The notes beneath the pieces are model-generated. The model saw only the letters and a list, made by a program, of their open reading frames with translations, was not told the origin of the DNA and ran no database searches. A DNA stretch of 64,000 nucleotides from Serratia plymuthica NBRC 102599 (GTDB lineage: Bacteria; Pseudomonadota; Gammaproteobacteria; Enterobacterales; Enterobacteriaceae), in assembly GCF_001590925.1 (NCBI RefSeq), contig NZ_BCTU01000023.1:23654-87653 (forward strand), written 5' to 3'. Every line of letters begins with the position of its first letter. Position 1 is the first letter of the stretch. Positions 1-7,066 of this stretch are shown one piece after another. The translations under genes and the position numbers were made by a program.

Positions 1-63
1 TTGACGATTGGTTTGACCTGGCCGCTAAGCCTGCCGGTGGTGTTGCTTTTCTCCCTGTTCTAG
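1..63 (+). CDS. C-terminal end of a hydrophobic protein (partial)
   Basis: An open frame runs from base 1 to a TAG at 61-63 and encodes about 20 mostly hydrophobic residues, as at the end of a membrane helix. It converges on the foxA-like gene, and a strong hairpin follows it directly. Genes for PepSY-type membrane proteins often sit beside siderophore receptors, so that is one possibility, but too little is present to identify it. The frame could also be chance. Confidence 0.45.
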   Translation: MTIGLTWPLSLPVVLLFSLF

Positions 64-74
64 CAATGTAAAAC

Positions 75-100
75 CGCCCCGTCGGTAAAGCGACGGGGCG
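75..100. terminator. Bidirectional hairpin between the partial gene and the receptor gene
   Basis: Perfect 10-bp stem (75-84 with 91-100, CGCCCCGTCG) and a 6-base loop, lying between two convergent genes. There is no long T-run on either side, but position and stem strength fit a shared terminator. Confidence 0.6.
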
Positions 101-113
101 ATACTGCCTTTCC

Positions 114-2231
114 TCAGAAATCGTACCCCAGGGTAGCCACCACAGAACGCTCCGCCCCCCAATAGCAATAGCCGGTGCCATAACAGGCCGCGACGTATTT
201 CCTGTCGGTCAGATTATTGACGTTCAACTGAACGTAGGCGCCTTTCATTGATGGGTTCACGCTGCCCAAATTCATCCTCACTGAGGCATCCACCAGCGTC
301 ACCGAAGGAATGCGCAGCGTATTTTCATTGTCTGCCCACTGCTTGCCGATATAACGCACCCCAGCGCCAAGATCCACGCCGAATCCGGCCGCGTATTTAC
401 CCCACAGAGAAGCCATTTGGTCAGGGGCCAGATACGGCGTATTGCCGTTGTTGCCATCGATCGCGTCTTTAAACTTCACCTTGTTGTAGCTGTAGCCGGC
501 AATCAGATCGAAACGTTCGCTGATCTTGCTGCGCGCTTCCAGTTCAATCCCCTGCGAATGCACTTTGCCGGCCGGCAGATAATAACTTTGCTGCACCACC
601 CGGTTGGCAACGTCTTTCTGCGTCAAATCGTACAATGCCACGCTGTAAATCGATGAACTGCCTGGCGGCTGATATTTCAACCCCACCTCATACTGCTCAC
701 TGGTGCTCGGTTTCAGCATGTGCCCGTTTTGATCGGGCAGCGCCTCAGGCGTTACCGCCGTACTGTAGCTGGCGTAAGGTGAAAGACCGTTATCAAAGTG
801 ATACAGCAAGGAGGCACGGCCGCTGAAATTATCATCGCTGCGCGCATCGCTGGTGCCGGTATTGAGCGTCGTATTTTTAGACTCGATACGATCGAAGCGG
901 CCGGACAGGTTCAGATACCAGTTCTGTAAGTTGATTTCATCCTGCAGATATACGCCGCTCTGCTCGTAGTGGCGCCTGGAGTCGGTATGCGTCAGGCCGG
1001 TTAACGCCGCCCCGCCGGACACACCGGTATAAGGATTCAGCTGCGATGCGCCGGCAGATTCTTCCCACAAATTATTGCGAAAGCGCTGGTAGTCCAGCCC
1101 CAGCATGACCTTATGATCCAGCGCCCCGGTGGTAAAATCGGCTTCCAGTTGGTTATCGACGGCAAAGGCGTCCAGCGAAGTGGCAGAACCGCTGTAATAA
1201 CGGTTCAGCAAACGGTGATCGTCATTCCAGCCAATCTGATACACCTGTTGCAACTCAACATTGGAATGGGTGTAACTGGCATTCTGACGGAAAGACCAGA
1301 CGTCGTTAAAACTGTGGGAGAAAGCATAGCTGTAGATTTGCTCCCAGCGCTTGAACACATTCCGGCTGCTCTCACCGTCAAAGAATCCGCGCCCCAGTTT
1401 GTCGCCCGAGCTGGAATAGAGGCTGCCATCGGCCGGCACGGCACTGTGGTAACCGCCGGAAGGATCCTTCTGCAGGTAGGCTTTGAGCAACAGCGAGGTA
1501 TTTTCATCCGGCTGCCACAGTAATGAGGGGGCGACGGCATAGCGTTCTTCACGCTGATGGTCGTACATGGTTTCGCTGCTGCGCGTCATGCCAGTCAGCC
1601 TGTAAGCCCACTGTTCAGACAGCGGTCCGGTCACATCGAAGGCGCCGCCCTGAGTACTATTGTTGCCTGCCATCAGGTTAACGTGCCCTTCCGTGGCGAA
1701 CTGAGGCCGCTTGGATGTCAGCGCGACCAATCCACCCGGAATGCTTTGCCCATACATCACCGAAGAGGGTCCTTTGATGACGTCGACACGTTCCAGGAAC
1801 CAGGGATCAACCTGCAAGGCGTTATAAGTGCCACCGTCACTCAACAGACGCAGGCCATCGAGGAAAGTGTTATTGACGTCACCGCCATGAAAACCGCGCA
1901 ATGCAATGGTGTCATAGCGGGTGGCGCCACCGGAAAAATTGGTGAAGACGCCCGGAGCATATTTCAGCGTATCGTTAACCGTCTGGGCATTCTGATCGGT
2001 CATCTGCTGCCGAGTCACTACCGAGATCGACTGGGCCGTCAGGGCTAACGGTCTGTCCGTTTTCGTCGCACCCTGGCTGGTCGTAGCCTGATAGCCCTGC
2101 GTCGCCGCCTCCGCCGTATCGGCAGATTTGGCAGTGACAACCAAAGTATCCTCAGCCAACGAGGTTAGTGGCAGGAACATGGCGAGCGCGCAGAACAGGC
2201 GCGATCGTTTAACCGGAAAATGCATCGACAT
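114..2231 (-). CDS. foxA: TonB-dependent ferrioxamine-type siderophore receptor
   Basis: Outer-membrane receptor that would import a hydroxamate siderophore-iron complex using TonB energy. The 705-residue product has a signal peptide (about residues 1-26, ending SLA), then a TonB box (DTLVVTA), a plug domain (residues about 60-170, with VDVIKGPSSVMYGQ), and a long beta-barrel ending in F. The C-terminal part (NNLTDRKYVAACYGTGYC and a final YDF) closely resembles the FoxA/FhuA family as I remember it; length also fits FoxA. The start is preceded by AGGGG. A Fur box lies about 120 bases upstream. The exact ligand is inferred; ferrichrome or coprogen receptors belong to the same family. Confidence 0.85.
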   Translation of the reverse strand: MSMHFPVKRSRLFCALAMFLPLTSLAEDTLVVTAKSADTAEAATQGYQATTSQGATKTDRPLALTAQSISVVTRQQMTDQNAQTVNDTLKYAPGVFTNFSGGATRYDTIALRGFHGGDVNNTFLDGLRLLSDGGTYNALQVDPWFLERVDVIKGPSSVMYGQSIPGGLVALTSKRPQFATEGHVNLMAGNNSTQGGAFDVTGPLSEQWAYRLTGMTRSSETMYDHQREERYAVAPSLLWQPDENTSLLLKAYLQKDPSGGYHSAVPADGSLYSSSGDKLGRGFFDGESSRNVFKRWEQIYSYAFSHSFNDVWSFRQNASYTHSNVELQQVYQIGWNDDHRLLNRYYSGSATSLDAFAVDNQLEADFTTGALDHKVMLGLDYQRFRNNLWEESAGASQLNPYTGVSGGAALTGLTHTDSRRHYEQSGVYLQDEINLQNWYLNLSGRFDRIESKNTTLNTGTSDARSDDNFSGRASLLYHFDNGLSPYASYSTAVTPEALPDQNGHMLKPSTSEQYEVGLKYQPPGSSSIYSVALYDLTQKDVANRVVQQSYYLPAGKVHSQGIELEARSKISERFDLIAGYSYNKVKFKDAIDGNNGNTPYLAPDQMASLWGKYAAGFGVDLGAGVRYIGKQWADNENTLRIPSVTLVDASVRMNLGSVNPSMKGAYVQLNVNNLTDRKYVAACYGTGYCYWGAERSVVATLGYDF

Positions 2232-2348
2232 CTCTGTAACCCCTGGTAAATACTCAAAATCACGCCGAATAAGATTCTCTGTCAGCAGCGCTGGCTGACA
2301 ACGTCTGCAGCGGATCTATCAGCGCACTGAATCCAATGAAAAGATAAT

Positions 2349-2367
2349 ATTAATGATAATTATTATC
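2349..2367 (-). promoter_or_regulatory. Fur box upstream of foxA-like gene
   Basis: The 19 bases match the classical Fur consensus GATAATGATAATCATTATC at 16 positions, and further GATAAT-like hexamers overlap it on the left (from 2343). The site lies in the AT-rich promoter region of the receptor gene, so iron repression is expected. Confidence 0.85.
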
Positions 2368-2482
2368 TTTATTGACAAAAAGTTTCAAGCATGGTGACGT
2401 TTTTTATGAGCCGGAAAAGTGTTTCATCGTCACTGAAAAACCAAGGGTGTAAGCTGGGTTAGTAGACTGAAATAAAAGAAGT

Positions 2483-2590
2483 AAAAAAAATGCCAGCACG
2501 AGGCTGGCAACAAAGATTGGAAGCAATGTGAGCAATGTCGTGCCGGCTTGGGTGGCACATAAGGAGACAATCCTTCTACCCTTACCGACC
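2483..2590 (-). ncRNA. ryhB: RyhB iron-responsive small RNA
   Basis: On the minus strand the stretch CGACATTGCTCACATTGCTT (2540-2521) matches the conserved pairing core of E. coli RyhB. It is followed after 12 bases by a terminator hairpin (GCCAGC...GCTGGC, 2508-2492) and a run of eight T. E. coli RyhB has the same order: core, short linker, GCCAGC hairpin, T-tail. A Fur box overlaps the promoter. RyhB works with Hfq to repress mRNAs of iron-using proteins when iron is scarce. The 5' end is estimated from the -10 element, giving about 108 nt. A 63-codon ORF on this strand (2404-2595) is only a chance frame through the RNA gene. Confidence 0.93.
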
Positions 2591-2595
2591 ATCAA

Positions 2596-2625
2596 ATGAT
2601 AACGACTATCATTATCTATTGTAAA
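2596..2625 (-). promoter_or_regulatory. ryhB promoter with overlapping Fur box
   Basis: A minus-strand -35 TTTACA (2625-2620) and -10 TATCAT (2601-2596) are 18 bases apart. GATAACGACTATCATTATC (2598-2616) lies between and over them and matches the Fur consensus at 16 of 19 positions. Transcription should start near 2589, just where RyhB is expected to begin. Confidence 0.88.
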
Positions 2626-2667
2626 GTGCTTTTTATCTACCCCTTTTTGTCAGCGCACAAGGGTGGC

Positions 2668-2964
2668 TCATCGATGCTTTGTCCTGCCAAGCCAACGATA
2701 TAAACCCAATATCGCAAAAAAAATGGCCGCCACCAGGGCATTGATTGAAAGCCATAGCACTAATATGGGCACAACGGTCTGATAGATCGGAATCCCGCGT
2801 GCAGCAGCGAAGGGATTGAGATGCCAGGATCTAATAAGAAAAAAGGGGTTCAAGTTAAACCATTGGCAGAACAAGGCGAGGAGCGTCGGCGGCAGGAAAA
2901 AGTAAAGTCCCAACGTGGCAACCAGTAAACATACCGTAGAGTGACCGTTTTTATAATTTTTCAT
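2668..2964 (-). CDS. Small hypothetical membrane protein
   Basis: 98 residues with two predicted membrane helices (about residues 10-32 and 60-88) and a basic C-terminal end (RWLGRTKHR). I recognise no family. The ATG at 2964 has no good ribosome binding site, so the start is uncertain. It is transcribed toward ryhB. The hydrophobic pattern argues for a real gene, but it could be a chance frame. Confidence 0.55.
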   Translation of the reverse strand: MKNYKNGHSTVCLLVATLGLYFFLPPTLLALFCQWFNLNPFFLIRSWHLNPFAAARGIPIYQTVVPILVLWLSINALVAAIFFAILGLYRWLGRTKHR

Positions 2965-3134
2965 ATCAATGTATTGTCATTACTCTTTCGCTGAAAATAC
3001 CCTGGACGTTACCGTTTGAACAGACCCAGCAGGCGCTGATTAGTTCCCGTTTGGGGGTAAAATAAAGCCCGTTTTGCGTTTAATTTTCATTTAGCTCTTC
3101 GGTGTTATAACGCTATCCAGCTCAGGAGGCCCCA

Positions 3135-3617
3135 ATGATACCGGACTATTGCCCTATCTCGCCAAACACCCAAAAACTCAAAGTCATCTATGGTTGGTAT
3201 ATATATGCCGTCTATACACTGTTGATCTTTAATATCTACCTGGCCGTGTATAACGTCTGCGTCAGGCATCCTATTGAATCGCCAATGATCTCATGGTGTC
3301 ACAGCCTGTTCATCGCTTTTATACTCTACCAATTGCTGAAAAAACGAACGCGTTTTGCCTGGTTAATGCTGGCCTATTTTATTCTGATGCGACTCTATTA
3401 CGCCAACATATTGCATATCGAATTTAATTCCTGGAGCCGGGGATTGGTATTCGTGATCCTGACAGTGATGTTCACCGGTACGGTTGCTCTGGGACAACTC
3501 GCAACGCCGCCGTTGCGTCAGGATTGGCTGGCGCGATTAGGCTGGCGGCAATGGGCTACGTTAGCCTGCCTATCCGGGATACTGACGCCATTGATCACTA
3601 CCGATTATCTGGGTTGA
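3135..3617 (+). CDS. Hypothetical multi-spanning membrane protein
   Basis: 160 residues with about four predicted membrane segments (residues about 20-40, 55-70, 75-92, 105-122). AGGAGG lies 7 bases before the ATG, which strongly supports the start. No known motif was recognised. It lies between the iron-regulated foxA/ryhB pair and the zinc-type ABC importer, but nothing in the sequence ties it to either. Confidence 0.75.
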   Translation: MIPDYCPISPNTQKLKVIYGWYIYAVYTLLIFNIYLAVYNVCVRHPIESPMISWCHSLFIAFILYQLLKKRTRFAWLMLAYFILMRLYYANILHIEFNSWSRGLVFVILTVMFTGTVALGQLATPPLRQDWLARLGWRQWATLACLSGILTPLITTDYLG

Positions 3618-3627
3618 CGACGGTCAT

Positions 3628-3783
3628 TTATTTTGGAATATGCGGCTCGGAGATATCAACCATACGGCACAACTTGGTGTAGTTACTGGATTGCTCGCAC
3701 AGTTTATCGGTGACGTAAACACCAAGGTAACCCAGTACCAGCACATAGGCGGCCATGCACAGAATAAAAATCAACGTTCTCAC
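3628..3783 (-). CDS. Small single-span membrane protein (51 aa, GTG start)
   Basis: A frame starting at GTG 3783 encodes 51 residues: an N-terminal hydrophobic helix (about residues 3-22) followed by a polar tail with two cysteines (KLCEQ, KLCRM), the layout of many small inner-membrane proteins. TTG at 3795 is an alternative start; the ribosome site is weak for both. It converges on the preceding gene with a 10-base gap. Function unknown. Confidence 0.5.
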   Translation of the reverse strand: MRTLIFILCMAAYVLVLGYLGVYVTDKLCEQSSNYTKLCRMVDISEPHIPK

Positions 3784-3887
3784 CGATAGAACCAACCTGA
3801 CAACAATACCTTAAGCATCATACCTTGATTTCCCTGCTTTAGACTATTTCAAAGTATTTCAGAAATCTGCTGGTCATTTCACGCCAA

Positions 3888-3910
3888 TAAATGTTATGTT
3901 ATTACATATC
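3888..3910. promoter_or_regulatory. Putative Zur operator of the ABC importer operon
   Basis: The core AAATGTTATGTTATTACAT (3889-3907) sits in a 23-base site matching the gamma-proteobacterial Zur consensus (GAAATGTTATA-N-TATAACATTTC, from memory) at 18 of 22 fixed positions. It ends 25 bases before the first ATG of the importer operon. The znuA/znuCB site in this window matches about equally well (17 of 22). Zinc repression is inferred. Confidence 0.7.
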
Positions 3911-3935
3911 ATAACCGCTTCACACAGACACGCTA

Positions 3936-4745
3936 ATGGAAAACCAAAGCCCGCCGTTACTCACCGTAGAACAATTGACACTGTCGATTAACGGGGAAGT
4001 CAAAATCAGCGATCTGAACTTCACCCTACATGCCGGCGAACGGCTATGCCTGCTGGGCGCATCAGGCTCAGGCAAATCACTCACCGCCGCTGCCATTTTG
4101 GGCACGCTGCCGAACGGTGCCGAACTCAGCGGGTCGATACGGCTATTGGGGCGAGAAATCAGCGGCCAACGTTTACAACAGCGCAAGTCACTCTCGCTGG
4201 CAGCCATTTTTCAAGATCCTTTTACCAGCCTCAACCCCCTGACCACCGTGGGTAAGCAATTGATCATGGCTCTGCGTGGCCGGAGCGGCATGAACAAAGA
4301 ACACGCCCAACGCTGCGCCACAGAACTCTTGGCTGCGCTGGGCCTGCCGCCGGAGAGCATCATGATGCGCTACCCCGGGCAATTGTCCGGCGGCCAATGT
4401 CAGAGGATCTGTGCGGCTCTCGCACTGAGCGGCGAGAAAAGCCTGCTGATAGCGGATGAACCTACCACCGCACTGGACATGGTCAGCCAGCATCAGTTAA
4501 TCGATATCCTGAGGCGCTACACCGAGCGCCCCGCCGCGCCCGCCCTGCTGTTTATCACCCACGACCTTGCCGTCGCCGCCAGCCTGTGCCAACGAGCCAT
4601 CGTGCTGGCGAACGGCACGATAGCCGAGCACGGCTCTGTCGCGCAGCTGTTGCGCCACCCTGTACATCCATACACTCAGCGGCTGGTTGCCACGGTACTG
4701 CGCCCGGCATTCGGTCATGACTCCTCTATGAGTATGGCGGGATAA
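3936..4745 (+). CDS. ABC importer ATP-binding protein 1 (NikD/DppD-like)
   Basis: First of two ATPases of a peptide/nickel/opine-type importer. The 269-residue protein has Walker A GASGSGKS (residues 41-48), signature LSGGQ (150-154), Walker B LLIADE (170-175) and the switch-loop His in FITHD. The motif HPVHPYTQRL near the C-terminus is typical of the OppD/DppD/NikD class, although the usual cysteine-rich FeS tail is short or absent. It starts the operon; the next ATPase begins 3 bases after its stop. The Zur-like site lies 25 bases upstream, and no clear Shine-Dalgarno sequence precedes the ATG. Confidence 0.88.
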   Translation: MENQSPPLLTVEQLTLSINGEVKISDLNFTLHAGERLCLLGASGSGKSLTAAAILGTLPNGAELSGSIRLLGREISGQRLQQRKSLSLAAIFQDPFTSLNPLTTVGKQLIMALRGRSGMNKEHAQRCATELLAALGLPPESIMMRYPGQLSGGQCQRICAALALSGEKSLLIADEPTTALDMVSQHQLIDILRRYTERPAAPALLFITHDLAVAASLCQRAIVLANGTIAEHGSVAQLLRHPVHPYTQRLVATVLRPAFGHDSSMSMAG

Positions 4746-4748
4746 CCA

Positions 4749-5531
4749 ATGAGTCACCTACCGGTCAACGCCGCACTGCCTTTTATCAGCCTGCAGAATG
4801 TCTGTCGGCAATATGCGTCGGCGTCTGGTGGCCTTAGCCCTACCGATCTGAATCTGTATGCCGAAGAACGCATCGGGTTGGTTGGCTGCTCCGGCGCAGG
4901 CAAATCCACCTTGCTCAAGCTGCTACTAGCGCTCGATGCGCCGGATTACGGTCATATCTTCTGCCAGGGTACCGCGATTCGCCCAGCGTCCGTTCGTCGG
5001 CTGCGTTGGTACCGACGTTTGGTGCAGTATGTCCCGCAAGACGCCCACGCCTCGCTCAATCCACGCCATACGGTCGCCGAACTGATTATTGCCCCGCTGC
5101 GCCAACTCGGTCTGCCGCAGGATCCGGGTATCACTGCAGAGCGTGCTCTGCGTCAGGTCGAACTGGATGAACACCTGCTGTACGTCAGGCCGGGCCAACT
5201 TTCCGGCGGGCAGGCACAGAGGGTGGCGCTGGCACGCGCCATCGCGCTGCAACCTCGTTTTTTACTGGCCGATGAGCCGGTCAGCGGCCTGGATCTGCCC
5301 TTGCGCAAGCAGATCATCAACCTGCTCGATCGTATTGCCCGTCAGCAACGGATGGGAATGCTGCTGGTCTCCCATGATATTTCCTTGGTGGCCGCCTTGT
5401 GCCACCGCACGCTGGTGATGGATCACGGTGCCATCGTGGAAGATCGCCCAACCCACGATCTGTTGCAATCGCCCCGGCATGTCGCTACCCGCGCGTTGAT
5501 CGCCGCAATCCCATCATTACCCCCCTTTTAG
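4749..5531 (+). CDS. ABC importer ATP-binding protein 2 (NikE/DppF-like)
   Basis: Partner ATPase, 260 residues, with Walker A GCSGAGKS (residues 46-53), Q-loop VPQD, signature LSGGQ (151-155), Walker B FLLADE (171-176) and SHD. NYxPQD-like and LNPRHTV sequences are typical of OppF/DppF/NikE proteins. It follows the first ATPase by 3 bases, so the two are translated together and should form the ATPase heterodimer of the importer. The solute-binding protein follows after 24 bases. Confidence 0.88.
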   Translation: MSHLPVNAALPFISLQNVCRQYASASGGLSPTDLNLYAEERIGLVGCSGAGKSTLLKLLLALDAPDYGHIFCQGTAIRPASVRRLRWYRRLVQYVPQDAHASLNPRHTVAELIIAPLRQLGLPQDPGITAERALRQVELDEHLLYVRPGQLSGGQAQRVALARAIALQPRFLLADEPVSGLDLPLRKQIINLLDRIARQQRMGMLLVSHDISLVAALCHRTLVMDHGAIVEDRPTHDLLQSPRHVATRALIAAIPSLPPF

Positions 5532-5555
5532 CCCTGAGACCTTGAGGAATTCTGC

Positions 5556-7064
5556 ATGTTGAATCCGCGTATTATTGGCCCGACCGGCTGCCTGCTAGCC
5601 GGCAGCTTGCTGCTTGGCGGTTGCTTTGAACCTGCAAAACCAAAAGAAAGTGCCGCCGAAGAAAAACGTATCCGGCTGGCCATGCTGCAGCCGCCCCGCT
5701 CCGGGTTAACGCCGTTGAGCGACGATGCCTTTAAACTCTCGCGCTGGAGCAATGCCGAAACCCTGGTGGTGCTGAACGCCAATGGTGATGCCGAGCCGGC
5801 ACTGGCGACTGAATGGCAGCAAATCGATGAACGCCGCTGGCGCTTTGTGCTGCGTCAAGGTGTCAGTTTCCACGACGGTAGCGTAATGACGGCGCAAAGC
5901 GTAGTGCGTTCACTTTCAGCGGCGATAAATGCCGCGCCGAAACCACGCATTCTGGACGGCGTTGAGCTGTCGATCACCGCCGAAGGCGATAATGCCGTGC
6001 TGATCGCTACAGCCCGCCCCGATCCTTTAATTCCGCAACGGCTGTCCAGCCCGCAACTGGCGATCCTCGCTGAACGGGCCTACACCGCCAACGGCGTGGT
6101 CAATCCGCTGCAGGCCGGAACCGGCGCTTTCGTGTTAACAGAAATCAACGGCACCAGCAGCGCACGGCTAAATCGTTTTGACGGTTACTGGGGCGAGAAA
6201 GCCGCCGCACCGGGGATCGACGTCAGTTTTGTGCCGGACAGCAATGCGCGTGCCGCCGCCCTGAGAACCGGCAGCGCCGATCTGGTTGAAGCTTTGCCGG
6301 TATCGCAGTTGCCGCTTATTGAAGCGGGGCTGATCCACGAAGTCCCAATGCCACGCACCAATACGCTGTATCTGAATACTCGTGTCGGCGCTTTCCGCGA
6401 TCCTGCGGTGCGCGCAGCGGCGGCGGCAGCGGTTCAACGCCAACAGTTAGTGGACAACGTCTACGAAGGCCGTGCCGATCTTGCCACCGGGTTGCTTGGC
6501 CCCGCATTGCCCTGGGCCGCCTCATTACGGCAACCGCAACCGGCTATCCCGCCGGCGGCGGTGAAAGGCCAAACCATTACCCTGGCGACCTTCAGCGATC
6601 GGGCAGAGCTGCCCGAAGTCGCGGTTTATCTGGCGCAACAGCTCAGCGCAGCCGGTTTTACAGTAAAGCAGGAGGTGCGGGAATACGCCCACATTGAAGC
6701 CGATGCGTTGGCGGGCAAATTCGATGCGTTCATTTTGTCGCGCGCCACAGTGTTGGATTCCGGCGATCCGGTAGCCTACATGTACAGTGATTTTGCCTGC
6801 CGGGGATCGTTCAATATCGCTCAACTCTGTGACCCCGCGGTGGACAAAGCCTTAACCCACGCGGCGACCATCCCGGCCGGCGCGCAAAGACGCCAGGCGA
6901 TTATCGAGGCGGAGAGCCTCATCCTCGCCACGCATGCGGCTATCCCCTTGTTGCATGAAAGAGTTATCCAGGGTGAAGCCGCCACCCTGCAGCACGCAGA
7001 GCGCGATCCGCGTGAACGTCGACTGGTGACACCGCGCAGCGTTATTTCCGCCGGGCAGCCCTGA
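5556..7064 (+). CDS. ABC importer solute-binding lipoprotein (SBP family 5)
   Basis: 502-residue extracytoplasmic binding protein of the peptide/nickel/opine class. A signal peptide ends in a lipobox (LLGGC, Cys at 23 or so), so it is a membrane-anchored lipoprotein. The body shows family landmarks: EPALATEWQQ, RWRFVLRQGVSFHDG, a TGAFVL-like segment and RFDGYWG. AGGAATT precedes the ATG. NikA, CntA and DppA are relatives; which ligand it binds cannot be read from the sequence. Operon position and the Zur-like site make a zinc or other metal complex the best guess. Confidence 0.85.
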   Translation: MLNPRIIGPTGCLLAGSLLLGGCFEPAKPKESAAEEKRIRLAMLQPPRSGLTPLSDDAFKLSRWSNAETLVVLNANGDAEPALATEWQQIDERRWRFVLRQGVSFHDGSVMTAQSVVRSLSAAINAAPKPRILDGVELSITAEGDNAVLIATARPDPLIPQRLSSPQLAILAERAYTANGVVNPLQAGTGAFVLTEINGTSSARLNRFDGYWGEKAAAPGIDVSFVPDSNARAAALRTGSADLVEALPVSQLPLIEAGLIHEVPMPRTNTLYLNTRVGAFRDPAVRAAAAAAVQRQQLVDNVYEGRADLATGLLGPALPWAASLRQPQPAIPPAAVKGQTITLATFSDRAELPEVAVYLAQQLSAAGFTVKQEVREYAHIEADALAGKFDAFILSRATVLDSGDPVAYMYSDFACRGSFNIAQLCDPAVDKALTHAATIPAGAQRRQAIIEAESLILATHAAIPLLHERVIQGEAATLQHAERDPRERRLVTPRSVISAGQP

Positions 7065-7066
7065 TC

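Noticed and set aside
2404..2595. 63-codon hydrophobic ORF on the minus strand
   Set aside because: It lies over the RyhB core, terminator and T-run; the Fur-box promoter would start transcription at or after its ATG, leaving no ribosome site.
3893..3915. GTTATG-N11-CATAAC considered as a NikR operator
   Set aside because: The half-sites and the spacing do not match the NikR pattern GTATGA-N16-TCATAC; the Zur consensus fits much better.
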